Numbered from the stretch's first letter, positions 1-8,997 are shown. The stretch is 64,000 nt of DNA from Pantoea nemavictus (GCF_037479095.1 NZ_JBBGZW010000001.1:1302001-1366000); one strand, 5' to 3'. The notes: generated by a model not told the origin, from the letters alone. Made by a program: numbers and translations.

Positions 1-232
1 TCAGGTTGGGATAAATAATGCCGGGACTGGGGGAGTATTCCCCCTTGGAGAGCTCTTCGACTGATTTGATCAGCTCATAGCCGTGCGCAGAGCTGTTCGC
101 CAGAAAGTGCAGCATTAACAGGCGGATATCGCTGGCATCCAGCATTCGCTCCCGGCGCTTTTTACGTGCGCCTGCACAGATGGCACGCGGTGCGTGGTCG
201 GACTGCCATGGAAAATCCCGCTGCTGTTTCAT
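1..232 (-). CDS. yqjI: PadR-family regulator YqjI-like, 3' part outside the window
   Basis: Only the first 77 codons are present; the gene runs off the left edge. After a basic linker the translation enters a PadR winged helix (LLMLHFLANSSAHGYELIK, then SPSPGIIYPNL), which matches the DNA-binding domain of YqjI. In E. coli, YqjI is a nickel/iron-responsive repressor of the neighbouring nfeF (yqjH). The long His/Cys-rich N-terminal metal tail of E. coli YqjI is not seen here: only about 30 residues precede the domain. ATG at 232 follows AGGAAGG. Here the gene lies on the same strand as nfeF and downstream of it, whereas in E. coli the two are divergent. Confidence 0.8.
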   Translation of the reverse strand, partial: MKQQRDFPWQSDHAPRAICAGARKKRRERMLDASDIRLLMLHFLANSSAHGYELIKSVEELSKGEYSPSPGIIYPNL

Positions 233-322
233 TGCCTTCCTGAGCGTCAATTTGGGGAGGTTGATAGTAGTCTGCCACCTGGCAAAATTCAACACAGGCG
301 GCAGCGCGCGGGGAAGTGTCGG

Positions 323-1105
323 TTATTTCTGATGCCAGTAGGCCACAGCGCGCACGTAATCGGTGTGTGCACCGCGTCCCTGGGTAAAGTAATCGCTGAG
401 CTGTTTCACCGCTTCGCCCTCACCCGTCAGCCAGATGAAGTAATCATCGGCGGGCAAGGCAATGTTATCCAGCTGCGCGGTGATGGCGGCAAGGTTAGCG
501 GCCTGCATGGTGCCGCTGCCGAGCCAGGTCACCTGCACATTGGGTAAATCCCCCAGATAATCGCGCCCTGTCGCTTCATCCGCATACGCCAGCAGATGAA
601 TCTGCTGTGCCTGCATCTCAGCATAACGGCGCTTAAAGGCCGGCAGACCGGTCTCGTCGCAGACGTAAATCTGACAGGCATAATCAGCGGGTACGATAAG
701 CGAACCGCGCGGGCCGCCCATGGCAATTTGGTCGCCCGGCTTAGCGTCATTGGCCCAGCTACTGGCCACGCCGCCATCGTGCAGGTAGAAATCGATGGTC
801 AGTGAATCAACGCCGTTGAACTCCAGCGGCGTGTAATCACGCGCGGCAGGACGTACGCCGCCCGGCCAGACAATGCCGTCATCCGTCATTTGTGGCAGTG
901 CCAGCGCGCTGCCGGCGCTGTCCGGGAAGAACACTTTGATGTGATCGTCAAACGACGGCGAATTGAAGCCTGCCAGATCGCTGCCGTTGAAAACAATGCG
1001 CCAGAATTCACCGGCAATCAGCGTTTTGCTCACCACGGTGATGTGACGGAAACGCAGTTCATTTCGTACGCGACGCGGTATGCGTGCGGTAGGGGTAGTT
1101 TGCAA
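323..1105 (-). CDS. nfeF: NADPH-dependent ferric-siderophore (ferric-chelate) reductase NfeF/YqjH
   Basis: A cytoplasmic flavoprotein of the siderophore-interacting (SIP) family that reduces ferric chelates and releases iron. The 260-residue product aligns along its length with E. coli YqjH as I recall it: an FAD-binding stretch with SRDYTPL-type sequence (here ARDYTPLEF), IDFYLHDGGVASSWA, GPRGSLIVP, then the NADPH part ending DDYFIWLTGEGEAVK and AAYWH. I chose TTG at 1105 because AGGGAG lies just upstream and the homology begins there; the open frame extends further up (to 1183) without homology. A Fur-box-like site sits 18 bases upstream, so iron repression is likely. Confidence 0.88.
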   Translation of the reverse strand: MQTTPTARIPRRVRNELRFRHITVVSKTLIAGEFWRIVFNGSDLAGFNSPSFDDHIKVFFPDSAGSALALPQMTDDGIVWPGGVRPAARDYTPLEFNGVDSLTIDFYLHDGGVASSWANDAKPGDQIAMGGPRGSLIVPADYACQIYVCDETGLPAFKRRYAEMQAQQIHLLAYADEATGRDYLGDLPNVQVTWLGSGTMQAANLAAITAQLDNIALPADDYFIWLTGEGEAVKQLSDYFTQGRGAHTDYVRAVAYWHQK

Positions 1106-1122
1106 GCGTTGTCTCCCTAAAA

Positions 1123-1141
1123 GATAGTGAAAGTCATTCTC
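1123..1141 (-). promoter_or_regulatory. Fur-box-like site upstream of nfeF
   Basis: GATAGTGAAAGTCATTCTC matches 15 of 19 positions of the classical Fur consensus GATAATGATAATCATTATC. It lies 18 bases upstream of the nfeF start, where a repressor would block transcription. The assignment is by consensus match only. Confidence 0.6.
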
Positions 1142-1223
1142 ATCTGATGGGCAAAGATTAGCTATGATATATCTTCGATGCAATGCCGAAAAATGCTATT
1201 GGGAGAATCATAAGGTCAGATTA

Positions 1224-1312
1224 GCGCGATAAATCGCGCCGCTACGGTGAAGTGCGGTCGGGGATGTGGAGCTAATTAAAGGCAGGAATGGTAGCGGCGC
1301 AATTTATTGCGC
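1224..1312. repeat. REP-like palindromic pair (GCGGCGCGATTTATCGCGC family)
   Basis: Two inverted copies of a unit whose core reads GCGGCGCGATTTATCGCGC, separated by about 45 bases. Related elements lie at 26185-26246, 32108-32147 and 38132-38171. All are intergenic, and each is a head-to-head pair resembling a BIME. Confidence 0.75.
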
Positions 1313-1383
1313 AATGCAGAAATGAGGATTAATGCCGAGACCGTGCATGGGTTGCGACGGTCTGGATCGGAATTAAAAGGGTA

Positions 1384-1593
1384 TTAAGCCTGATGGTTAC
1401 CGCAGGTGACGAAGCTACCCTCATCCTGGGTATGATTCGGCAGCACATTGTCGCCAAGAATTTCATGTTGCGCACAATGTGGTTGATGCGGGTGCAGGCC
1501 GCCCGGCGGTGAAAAAGGCTCGGCCATCTGCGCACTTGCCAGCGAAGAAAACGCTACAAGCGCTGTCATTAGGTACAACGGTAAAAGTCGCAT
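1384..1593 (-). CDS. small putative periplasmic protein
   Basis: A 69-residue product that I do not recognise. Residues 1-21 look like a classical signal peptide (MRLLPLYLMTALVAFSSLASA, cleavage before QMAE), leaving a mature chain of about 48 residues rich in His, Pro and Gly with two Cys. The start lacks a clear Shine-Dalgarno. A TATAGT hexamer lies about 15-20 bases upstream, so a very short leader is possible. Export is inferred from the signal peptide alone. Confidence 0.5.
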   Translation of the reverse strand: MRLLPLYLMTALVAFSSLASAQMAEPFSPPGGLHPHQPHCAQHEILGDNVLPNHTQDEGSFVTCGNHQA

Positions 1594-1734
1594 AATTTTT
1601 TATCAATTCACTATAGCGGTCCGGAATGGACCAGGAATGCAGGTGATTATCCAGCCTGATGTGTGGCGGCTGGTGATTTACGCGGCCAATCAGGTTTCGA
1701 TGAAGAATTTTACGCCAATTATGGCAATGAGTTT

Positions 1735-1770
1735 ATAAAATCGTGCGGTTTGTCACGGTTTACCGCACGA
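1735..1770 (-). terminator. terminator of the AraC-type gene
   Basis: On the minus strand, just after the stop of the regulator at 1779, TCGTGCGGT pairs with ACCGCACGA across a 12-base loop and is followed by a TTTT run. This is a plausible intrinsic terminator. Confidence 0.6.
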
Positions 1771-1778
1771 ATTATGCA

Positions 1779-2645
1779 TTAGTTATCCGCCACCGGAATA
1801 TAGAACGTGCCCTGTAGCAGATCGGGCGTGCTGTATTTCAGATCGAGCTTAAGCAGATCTTTGCCCGTACGTCGTGCCACGCCCAGCGCAGGCAGATGGT
1901 TGTAGTAAATCTCGGCGGTAAAGGCGTTGATCTCTTCCGGCGTACCGTGCCAGTCAATCTCCGCGTACAAGCCCTTTTCACCGGTCCAGTTCTGTACGTT
2001 GCGCGGCAGCACATCGGCGTACTGACTCTCCAGCGCCTGGAACAGACTAATGTGCTGCTGGTCGGCAGAATTTAAACCCGGACTGAACTGAAAGCCCAGC
2101 CAGCCGCGGCTCACGTGTTGGCCGGCAAAGGCGATAAAATCACGCGTGTGCTGCGCCACTACATGGTGGTGATGATCAATATATTCGCCAAAGCGGCATT
2201 CCCACTCAATCACTTCACCGCACAGCTGAATCTCCGGCTTCTGCGCCAGACGCGCATTCACCCACTCGCGCTGCGTTGAGATACGACTGTGGAAATCCTT
2301 CATCAGCATGTCCGGGATGCGGCGATAAGCACCCGGCGTCATCGAGAAGTGACTTTTAAACACCCGCGTAAAATTCTGCTGATTATCAAAGCCAAAGCGC
2401 ACGGCAATATCGATCAGCGGCATGCTGGTGAGACGCAGCGCCATCGCCGCCATCGTCAGACGACGCTTACGCGTGTAGGACGCCAGCGTTTGCCCGGTCA
2501 TCTCTTTGAACATGCGCTGCATGTGCCACTTGGAGTAACCGGATTTCAGGGTGATCAGATCGACATTAAGCTCGTCGGTCAGATTCGCCTCGATCCAGTC
2601 CACCAGATCAATGATGTACTGTTTTTTCAGATTCAGACTGAGCAT
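1779..2645 (-). CDS. AraC-family regulator, Rob-like (HTH plus GyrI-like domain)
   Basis: 288 residues, close to the 289 of E. coli Rob and with the same layout. Residues about 10-110 hold the double helix-turn-helix (GYSKWHMQRMFKEMTGQTL and DIAVRFGFDNQQNFTRVFK). The remainder is an effector-binding domain of the GyrI/SOUL-like type, ending LLKLDLKYSTPDLLQGTFYIPV. Rob/MarA/SoxS members activate stress and efflux genes, but the target here cannot be read from the sequence. The gene is flanked by terminators on both sides and is probably monocistronic. Confidence 0.85.
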   Translation of the reverse strand: MLSLNLKKQYIIDLVDWIEANLTDELNVDLITLKSGYSKWHMQRMFKEMTGQTLASYTRKRRLTMAAMALRLTSMPLIDIAVRFGFDNQQNFTRVFKSHFSMTPGAYRRIPDMLMKDFHSRISTQREWVNARLAQKPEIQLCGEVIEWECRFGEYIDHHHHVVAQHTRDFIAFAGQHVSRGWLGFQFSPGLNSADQQHISLFQALESQYADVLPRNVQNWTGEKGLYAEIDWHGTPEEINAFTAEIYYNHLPALGVARRTGKDLLKLDLKYSTPDLLQGTFYIPVADN

Positions 2646-2800
2646 GATTTTGATGGTCGAGTGAAGGGGTTGAAGGTAATGAATATGCGTTATTCGTCAC
2701 ATAAATATAACAAAAACGTATTACTAACGTAAGGAAGAGTAAACGTACCGAAGCGGGAAAAGCATTAATTGCTTAGGTTACTAACGTTTTTTAGCTCACA

Positions 2801-2832
2801 AAAACAAAAAAGGCCGCCACGAATGGCGACCT
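2801..2832 (-). terminator. terminator of the cio operon
   Basis: On the minus strand a nine-pair stem (AGGTCGCCA / TGGCGGCCT, one G-T pair) is closed by a TTCG tetraloop and followed by TTTTTTG, a textbook intrinsic terminator. A separate perfect hairpin, GGTGCGCA-TTGC-TGCGCACC, lies at 2858-2877 between this terminator and the last gene. Confidence 0.8.
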
Positions 2833-2890
2833 AGGGCATAGCGGACCTGATTTGTAGGGTGCGCATTGCTGCGCACCTCCGTGCAGATGC

Positions 2891-3037
2891 TCAGTGCGAG
2901 CGCATGCCCGCTGCCGTCATCATCATACGAAACAGTGATGCCACCACACCGAGTGCCAGCACGCTTGCGCCGTAAATAACAACCAGCCACATCACCTGCT
3001 TCCACCACGGAATCTTCGTTTCAGTGTGAGTTTTCAT
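2891..3037 (-). CDS. DUF2474-family small membrane protein of the bd oxidase operon
   Basis: A 48-residue product with one membrane helix (QVMWLVVIYGASVLALGVVASLF) after a short charged head (IPWWK) and a tail MMMTAAGMRSH. This is the pattern of DUF2474 proteins, which sit directly behind cioB/cydB of cyanide-insensitive oxidases and are presumed, like CydX, to be small oxidase subunits. GAGG lies eight bases before ATG 3037. An in-frame ATG at 3058, one base after the cioB stop, would give 55 residues. The overlapping frame at 2796-3008 is spurious. Confidence 0.75.
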   Translation of the reverse strand: MKTHTETKIPWWKQVMWLVVIYGASVLALGVVASLFRMMMTAAGMRSH

Positions 3038-3059
3038 GCTGCTGACCTCGGTTTTCATA

Positions 3060-4064
3060 TCAATGGTATCCTTCGTCTGCTTTGATTTTTCCGCGGAATA
3101 CGTAGTAACTCCAGAAGGTGTAACCCAGAATTACCGGAATAATCAGCAAGCCACCCACCAACATAAACGCCTGGCTGCTGGCCGGAGAAGCGGCCTGCCA
3201 GATGGTGATTGACGGTGGAATGATGTTCGGCCAAATGCTGATGCCCAAGCCCGAGAAGCCAAGGAAAATCAGCGCCAGCGTCAGGATGAACGGCGAGTAA
3301 TGCGCTTCGCGTTTAATCGCACGTACAATCCCCCACGAACACAGCACCACCAGCACCGGAACCGGCAGGAACCAGAAGAGGTTTGGACGCGTGAACCAGC
3401 GCTGCGCGATATCCGCATGCGTCAGCGGCGTCCAGATGCTGATAATCCCCACCACCAGCAGCAGCGTCAGCGTCAGCGGCGTGGCCAGCGCAGACATTTT
3501 ACGGTGCAGATCGTGTTCGGTTTTCATGATCAGCCAGGTACAACCCAGCAGCGCATAGGCGATGACCAAACCGACACCACAGAACAGCGGGAACGGTGCC
3601 AGCCAGCTCATCGCTGAACCGGCATATTCGCGGCCAACCACCGGGAAGCCATTCAGTATCGCGCCAACCGCCACGCCCTGGCTGAAGGTCGCCAGCAGTG
3701 AACCGGCAATGAACGACTTATCCCAGAACGCGCGATGTTCCAAAGTGGCTTTGAAACGGAACTCAAAAGCAACGCCACGGAAGATCAGGCCAATCAACAT
3801 CGCCGTTAACGGAATCGACAGCGCATCCAGCAGAACTGAATACGCCAGCGGGAATGCGCCATACAGCGCCGCGCCGCCCAGCACCAGCCAGGTTTCGTTA
3901 CCATCCCATACTGGCGCAACGGTGTTGACCATCATGTCGCGTTCGATGGGATCTTTATTGAACGGCAGCAGCAGGCCAATGCCGAGGTCGAAGCCATCCA
4001 TCACGATGTACATCAGGGTGCCGAATACGATGATGGCAAACCAGATAATTGAAAAGTCGATCAT
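3060..4064 (-). CDS. cioB: cytochrome bd-type (cyanide-insensitive) ubiquinol oxidase subunit II
   Basis: 334 residues, polytopic inner-membrane partner of CioA/CydA. The N-terminus (MIDFSIIWFAIIVFGTLMYIVMDGFDLGIG) is the signature of subunit II, including the conserved GFDLG; WDGNETWLVLGGAALYGAFP follows. The start at 4064 lies one base beyond the cioA stop (4066-4068); the longer open frame overlapping cioA is not real. It contributes the second half of the quinol oxidase, which reduces oxygen to water without proton pumping. The operon order cioA-cioB-DUF2474 is preserved. Confidence 0.92.
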   Translation of the reverse strand: MIDFSIIWFAIIVFGTLMYIVMDGFDLGIGLLLPFNKDPIERDMMVNTVAPVWDGNETWLVLGGAALYGAFPLAYSVLLDALSIPLTAMLIGLIFRGVAFEFRFKATLEHRAFWDKSFIAGSLLATFSQGVAVGAILNGFPVVGREYAGSAMSWLAPFPLFCGVGLVIAYALLGCTWLIMKTEHDLHRKMSALATPLTLTLLLVVGIISIWTPLTHADIAQRWFTRPNLFWFLPVPVLVVLCSWGIVRAIKREAHYSPFILTLALIFLGFSGLGISIWPNIIPPSITIWQAASPASSQAFMLVGGLLIIPVILGYTFWSYYVFRGKIKADEGYH

Positions 4065-4065
4065 C

Positions 4066-5487
4066 TTAGTGCTCCCCACTCTTTTCGCTATGGGTTTTCG
4101 CCGCCGACAACGGACGCGCTGGCGTGTGATGCTGACCCGGACCACCGTGATCAACCTCTTTACCTTCGCCGGTCACCGGACCCTCTTTGATCAGACGCAT
4201 CATGTAGAGATAGCCGACGCCAAATACCGATGAGTAGACCAGAATAAACGCCAGCAGGCTGATACTCATGTGCATATCGCCATGCGCGGAGACCGCATCA
4301 ATGGTGCGCTGCACGCCATACACCACCCACGGCTGACGACCAATTTCGGTAGTAAACCAGCCGGCCAGAATGGCGATCAAACCCGATGGCCCCATCAGCA
4401 GCGTGAACCACAGGAACGGACGCGAGTGATACAGGCGACCTTTGAAACGCAGCCACAGGCTAACCACGCCCAGCGTAATCATCAGCAGGCCCAGCGCCAC
4501 CATCACGCGGAATGACCAGAAGATGATGGTTGAGTTCGGGCGATCTTCTTTCGGGAAACTCTTCAGCGCAGGAATCTGCTTATCGAGGCTGTGCGTCAGA
4601 ATCAGGCTGCCGAGATACGGAATCTCAACGGCGTACTTAGTACGCTCCTGATCCATATCCGGCACACCGAACAGAATCAGCGGCGACGCTTCACCCGATT
4701 TATTTTCCCAGTGACCTTCAATCGCAGCGATTTTCGCTGGCTGATGCTCAAGGGTGTTCAGACCGTGCGCATCACCAATCAACGCCTGAATCGGTGCCAC
4801 GATCAGTGCCATCCACAGCGCCATCGAGAACATCTTCCGAATCGCTGGATTGTCATTGCCGCGCAGCAGATGCCACGCGCCCGATGCACCAACAAAGAAG
4901 GCGCTGGCAAGGAAGGCACCAACCGACATATGGAACAGGCGATAAGGGAATGAAGGGTTGAAGATGATTTTCAGCCAATCTTCCGGCACCACAATGCCGT
5001 TCTGAATGATGTAGCCCTGCGGCGTATGCATCCAGCTGTTTGAGGCAAGAATCCAGAAGGTGGAGAAGATGGTGCCGAGCGCCACCATGCAGGTCGCGAA
5101 GAAGTGCAAGCCAGGACCGACGCGGTTCCAGCCAAACAGCATCACGCCAAGGAAGCCCGCTTCGAGGAAGAAGGCGGTTAATACTTCATAGGTGAGCAGC
5201 GGGCCGGTAATACTGCCGGCAAACTGCGAAAAACCACTCCAGTTGGTACCGAACTGGTAGGCCATCACCAGACCGGATACCACGCCCATACCGAAGTTAA
5301 CGGCGAAAGCTTTCGACCAGAAATGGTAGAGATCGCGATAGGTCTCGTTACGGGTTTTCAGCCACATCCCTTCAAGCACCGCCAGGAAACTGGCGAGACC
5401 GATGGTGATGGCTGGGAAGATAATATGGAAGGAAACAGTAAAGGCGAACTGTACCCTTGCCAGATGAAAGGCATCTAATCCAAACAT
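4066..5487 (-). CDS. cioA: cytochrome bd-type (cyanide-insensitive) ubiquinol oxidase subunit I
   Basis: 473 residues carrying the haems and the quinol site. The N-terminus [21 protein letters not shown] includes the conserved haem-ligand His at residue 21. GRQPWVVYG, typical of subunit I, lies near residue 390, and the Q-loop is short as in CioA rather than in long-Q-loop CydA. The tail is His-rich ([12 protein letters not shown]). Together with the DUF2474 gene this argues for the CIO subtype, although cydA would also be a fair name. The upstream region to 6055 is AT-rich and holds an FNR-like site. Confidence 0.9.
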   Translation of the reverse strand: MFGLDAFHLARVQFAFTVSFHIIFPAITIGLASFLAVLEGMWLKTRNETYRDLYHFWSKAFAVNFGMGVVSGLVMAYQFGTNWSGFSQFAGSITGPLLTYEVLTAFFLEAGFLGVMLFGWNRVGPGLHFFATCMVALGTIFSTFWILASNSWMHTPQGYIIQNGIVVPEDWLKIIFNPSFPYRLFHMSVGAFLASAFFVGASGAWHLLRGNDNPAIRKMFSMALWMALIVAPIQALIGDAHGLNTLEHQPAKIAAIEGHWENKSGEASPLILFGVPDMDQERTKYAVEIPYLGSLILTHSLDKQIPALKSFPKEDRPNSTIIFWSFRVMVALGLLMITLGVVSLWLRFKGRLYHSRPFLWFTLLMGPSGLIAILAGWFTTEIGRQPWVVYGVQRTIDAVSAHGDMHMSISLLAFILVYSSVFGVGYLYMMRLIKEGPVTGEGKEVDHGGPGQHHTPARPLSAAKTHSEKSGEH

Positions 5488-5652
5488 TGCTTACCTCATT
5501 GCCACAAATTACACCGAAATTTTTACTTATAATTAACAAGCAGAGCGCAGCGCGATATTTCGCCGTGCTTAAAGAAATGTCGCACCAATGTAAAAGCAAG
5601 CGATGCGAACGAAAAGAAACAGTGGAAGTCGGTAAAACTATAACAGTGTTTT

Positions 5653-5666
5653 TTGATTTCGATCAT
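5653..5666. promoter_or_regulatory. FNR-like site in the cioA upstream region
   Basis: TTGATTTCGATCAT matches the FNR consensus TTGAT-N4-ATCAA at nine of ten defined positions, 166 bases upstream of cioA. Oxygen control of a bd-type oxidase is common, so the context fits. The rest of 5488-6055 is AT-rich, without a convincing gene. Confidence 0.45.
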
Positions 5667-6055
5667 TGTTTTCAGTAGAAACTAATACTTTAAAAATCAC
5701 CACGTTAAGGTTAATCACCCTCATTCATTGTGACAATATTGTTATTATTTGCGGCATATTCCCGCTGTGCTTATCAGGTAAGCACTTCATTTATTTATTT
5801 TTTAGTGCGGAGAAAAAATGGATTATTTATCAGCCGGCATTTTGGCATGTAAATATTTCCGGACACATAAACATGATCTTAATTGTTAATTAAAAGATAA
5901 CTATTTTAGAACAAAAAGATATATTCCTGATGCTTATTAGTGACGTGATGTAAAGCCCGCGGCGTTAACCTGGTGCTGCATGGCATTTGCCAGCGACGGC
6001 AAGCTGTGCTTTTTTAGAGCAGTAATCAACCAGTTAAAACAGCGAAGGAGAGGTT

Positions 6056-6946
6056 ATGGCCCGTCTTACCGCACAGGATTTCCCTCAGGAACTGCTCGAG
6101 CTTTACGATTACTACGCCCACGGAAAAATCAGCAAACGCGAATTCATCTCGATGGCGGCAAAATTCACCATTGCCGGGATGACGGGTGCCACGTTGTTAA
6201 GCGCAATGAGCCCGAACTATGCGCTGGCTCAGCAGGTGGAATTTACCGATCCGGCGATCAAACCCGAATACATTCACTATCCCTCGCCACAAGGGCACGG
6301 CGAGGTGCGCGGTTATCTGGTACGTCCGGCCAACGCAACAGGCAAAGTGCCTGCGGTGGTGGTGGTGCACGAGAATCGTGGCCTGAATCCTTATATCGAA
6401 GATGTGGCACGACGCGTGGCAAAAGCCGGTTATATCGCACTTGCGCCGGATGGCTTGAGCTCGCTGGGCGGCTACCCGGGCAACGATGACGAAGGCAAAA
6501 CCATGCAGGCCAAAGTCGATCCCACCAAATTGATGAATGACTTCTTCGCCGCGATTGATTTCCTGATGCATCACGAGGAAGGCACCGGCAAAGTGGGCAT
6601 TACCGGCTTCTGCTACGGCGGCGGCGTGGCGAATGCCGCAGCGGTGGCATTTCCCGATCTAGCCTGCGCCGTGCCGTTTTACGGACGTCAACCTAAAGCC
6701 GAGGATGTGCCGCGCATCAAAGCGCCGTTGCTGCTGCACTATGCCGCGCTGGATAAAGGCATCAATGAAGGCTGGCCCGCCTATGAAGAGGCGCTGAAAG
6801 CCAACCATAAAGTTTATGAAGGCTATGTGTATCCGGGCGTGAATCATGGCTTCCATAATGATTCGACGCCGCGCTATGACAAAGCCGCCGCCGAGTTGGC
6901 CTGGAGCCGCACACTGGGCTGGTTTGAGAAGTATTTGCATGCCTGA
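6056..6946 (+). CDS. dienelactone hydrolase family protein (YghX-like), probably exported
   Basis: 296 residues with an alpha/beta-hydrolase fold. The nucleophile motif is GFCYGGG (Cys, as in dienelactone hydrolases), followed by a downstream Asp (ALDKGIN) and His (NHGFHND) to complete the triad. Residues about 25-58 read [16 protein letters not shown] then [15 protein letters not shown], which looks like a Tat-type signal with KR in place of RR, so a periplasmic site is plausible. GGAG precedes ATG 6056. The substrate is unknown; relatives include E. coli YghX. A REP-like hairpin follows at 6956-6975. Confidence 0.85.
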   Translation: MARLTAQDFPQELLELYDYYAHGKISKREFISMAAKFTIAGMTGATLLSAMSPNYALAQQVEFTDPAIKPEYIHYPSPQGHGEVRGYLVRPANATGKVPAVVVVHENRGLNPYIEDVARRVAKAGYIALAPDGLSSLGGYPGNDDEGKTMQAKVDPTKLMNDFFAAIDFLMHHEEGTGKVGITGFCYGGGVANAAAVAFPDLACAVPFYGRQPKAEDVPRIKAPLLLHYAALDKGINEGWPAYEEALKANHKVYEGYVYPGVNHGFHNDSTPRYDKAAAELAWSRTLGWFEKYLHA

Positions 6947-6955
6947 TGCCTTTAT

Positions 6956-6975
6956 GGTCGCCATGAACGGCGACC
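6956..6975. repeat. short intergenic hairpin
   Basis: GGTCGCC-ATGAAC-GGCGACC forms a perfect seven-pair stem ten bases after the hydrolase stop. No T run follows, so it is REP-like rather than a terminator. Confidence 0.5.
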
Positions 6976-7009
6976 CTACAGGCGTTACAGCGATGGTGAT
7001 CTAGAAAAA

Positions 7010-7275
7010 CGCATGGATGCTGCAGCGCGGGTGTTGAGGCGACATCCCAACCCGCTGAGCGAGTGAGGGATTCCAGGGCGAGCCGCAGGGATGCGGCGAG
7101 AGGCGGCGCTGAGCAGGAGCGAATCGCCGCCGGTCCGTCAGGAATCGAGAAGGAGTGAAGGTACCGCGAAGCGGCGGGATGGGCTGGCGCAGGGCCCGGA
7201 GTGCAGAGGGCGTGGCCAGACGCCCTTTGCTCGGTCGCCGCACGGCAGAGCTGAAACTGCCCCCAGCCGATGGCG
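7010..7275. other. GC-rich structured intergenic element
   Basis: About 265 bases without a credible gene but with several strong stems: GCCGCA-GGGA-TGCGGC at 7082-7097 and GGGCGT-GGCCAG-ACGCCC at 7208-7225, the latter followed by TTT. I recall similar intergenic blocks from Erwinia/Pantoea genomes, but could not confirm this. It could be a repeat or a structured RNA. Confidence 0.4.
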
Positions 7276-7331
7276 AACGAAAGTTGCTCAGCGCTTAACT
7301 AATCGGCATTACGCCATTCATGGCGACCATG

Positions 7332-7697
7332 TTAATGAGCAGGCTTCAGAATCCGATGCACATTGCTCTCCAGCCAATCTGCTAGCCCGGTCACCTGCCC
7401 TTCCACTTCGCGGCCTAGCGATGTTAAGCGATATTCCACATGCGGCGGCACCACTTCATAGGCGATGCGCTCAACAAAACCATCCTCTTCCATATAGCGC
7501 AGCGTCTGCGCCAGCATGCGTTCGCTGACGCCACCAATCTTGCGACGCAGTTCGCTAAAACGCAGGGTGTCTTCGCGCAGCGCCAGTAAAATCAGTACGC
7601 TCCAGCGACTGGTAATGCGTTTTAGCACTTCGCGCGAAGGACAATTGACGTTAAGCAACTCGCCGCGCGTAAATTTTTCACTCATCTTTTCAGACAT
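7332..7697 (-). CDS. qorR: HxlR-family regulator, QorR (YtfH)-like
   Basis: 121 residues of HxlR winged helix: an N-terminal Cys (NVNCPSREVLKRI), then WSVLILLALREDTLRFSELRRKIGGVSERMLAQTLRYMEEDG and YRLTSLG. It is divergent from qorB, as ytfH is from ytfG in E. coli, where the product senses redox stress through that Cys and represses the pair. ATG 7697 follows AGAAGG; an internal ATG four codons later (7685) is possible but has no ribosome site. Confidence 0.85.
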   Translation of the reverse strand: MSEKMSEKFTRGELLNVNCPSREVLKRITSRWSVLILLALREDTLRFSELRRKIGGVSERMLAQTLRYMEEDGFVERIAYEVVPPHVEYRLTSLGREVEGQVTGLADWLESNVHRILKPAH

Positions 7698-7727
7698 TTA
7701 TCTTGCCTTCTGCAAACTAACAAATCT

Positions 7728-7739
7728 GTAAGTACTTAC
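7728..7739. promoter_or_regulatory. candidate QorR operator
   Basis: GTAAGTACTTAC is a perfect 12-base palindrome in the 101-base space between the divergent qorR and qorB genes, where a shared operator is expected. Confidence 0.5.
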
Positions 7740-7798
7740 TATAAGTTAGCTTATCCCGTAGGCTGTTTTCATTCCAGCTGAACCTGAAGGAGAACATC

Positions 7799-8653
7799 AT
7801 GATTGCGATTACCGGCGCCACTGGCCAACTGGGCCGTTTGGTGATTAACGAGTTATTGAAAAAAGTGCCCGCCAGCGACGTCATTGCAGCGGTGCGTTCA
7901 CCTGAGAAAGCGACCGATCTTCAAGCGCTAGGCATCACGCTGCGTGCGGCGGATTACAGCAAACCGGAAACTCTGCAAAGCGCATTTGCCGGTGTTGATA
8001 AGCTGCTGCTGATTTCATCCAGTGAAGTCGGCCAGCGTGAAGCACAGCACAAAGCCGTGATCGATGCGGCCAAGGCTGCGGGCGTGAGCTTTATCGCTTA
8101 CACCAGCTTGCTACATGCCGAGACTTCACCACTGGGTTTAGGCGTTGAGCATCGCGCTACTGAAGCGCAGCTGAAAGCGTCAGGCATTCCGTTTGCGCTG
8201 CTGCGCAATGGCTGGTACACCGAAAATTATGCCGCGAGCATTGCCCCTGCGCTGGCGCATCATGCCTTTATTGGTGCGGTGGGCGAAGGTCGCATCTCAT
8301 CGGCTGCGCGTAGTGATTATGCGGCCGCAGCGGCTGAGGTGATGAGCCGTGACGATCAGGCTGGCAAAGTGTATGAGCTGGCCGGCGACGACAGCTACAC
8401 GCTGGCGCAGTTTAGTGCCGAGATCGCCAAACAGTCTGGTGAGCCAGTGGATTACATCAACCTGCCGCAGGCGGAGTTTGCCGCCGCGCTGAAAGGCGCC
8501 GGGCTGCCGGATGGATTGTCCGAGATGCTGGCGGATTCCGATGCCGGTGCCGAGAAAGGCGGATTGTTCGATGATAGCCATACCCTGAGCAAACTGATTG
8601 GCCGCCCAACCACGCCGTATGCGGATGTGATTAAAGCCTCGTTGAAGAAGTAA
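7799..8653 (+). CDS. qorB: NAD(P)H:quinone oxidoreductase QorB (NmrA/SDR family)
   Basis: 284 residues, very close to E. coli QorB (YtfG): an N-terminal Rossmann motif GATGQLG, LLISSSEVGQR, FIAYTSLLHA, LLRNGWYTENY, SDYAAAAAEVM and LADSDAGAEKGGLFDDS. A cytoplasmic NADPH-dependent quinone reductase. AAGGAGA precedes ATG 7799. The divergent regulator supports control by redox or electrophile stress. Confidence 0.92.
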   Translation: MIAITGATGQLGRLVINELLKKVPASDVIAAVRSPEKATDLQALGITLRAADYSKPETLQSAFAGVDKLLLISSSEVGQREAQHKAVIDAAKAAGVSFIAYTSLLHAETSPLGLGVEHRATEAQLKASGIPFALLRNGWYTENYAASIAPALAHHAFIGAVGEGRISSAARSDYAAAAAEVMSRDDQAGKVYELAGDDSYTLAQFSAEIAKQSGEPVDYINLPQAEFAAALKGAGLPDGLSEMLADSDAGAEKGGLFDDSHTLSKLIGRPTTPYADVIKASLKK

Positions 8654-8665
8654 GGTGCGCTTGGT

Positions 8666-8766
8666 CCCTCAGCCCTCTCCCGCAAGCGGGCGAGGGAGCC
8701 GATCGAGTTCGCTTCAGCCCTAAACATTCCCTCTCCCGCAAGTGGGAGAGGGTTAGGGTGAGGGAA
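8666..8766. repeat. bipartite CCCTCTCCC intergenic repeat, copy 1
   Basis: A left arm (CCCTCAGCCCTCTCCCGC then GCGGGCGAGGG) and a right arm (CCCTCTCCCGC then GGGAGAGGG and TTAGGGTGAGGG) enclose a variable spacer of about 30 bases. The whole element is roughly palindromic and lies between qorB and treF. Copies recur at 10748, 16466, 23074 and 33239. Confidence 0.8.
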
Positions 8767-8997
8767 AAACCGCTCAACTCCCGCTGCGTTTGCCATAAAT
8801 TGATCAAGCCATCCCGCCCTTTTTCACGCCAATATTAGCGATTTTCTTAATTACAGATAATTCTGTGCAGTTATTTAAACATCCATCCTAAAAGCCGCTT
8901 TCAATTCCTGAAATATAGTCCGTTGTAATCGCTGAAAAATCGTAAAAACCCGCGATCCATCGACATGATTTATTACGTTCATAGATAATTCGCATTG

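Noticed and set aside
2796..3008. 70-codon minus-strand frame behind cioB
   Set aside because: It is an alternative frame over the DUF2474 gene and the hairpins; the DUF2474 frame has a membrane helix, a ribosome site and operon context.
5666..5893. 75-codon plus-strand frame in the cioA upstream region
   Set aside because: AT-rich, no ribosome site, no domain; more likely regulatory DNA.
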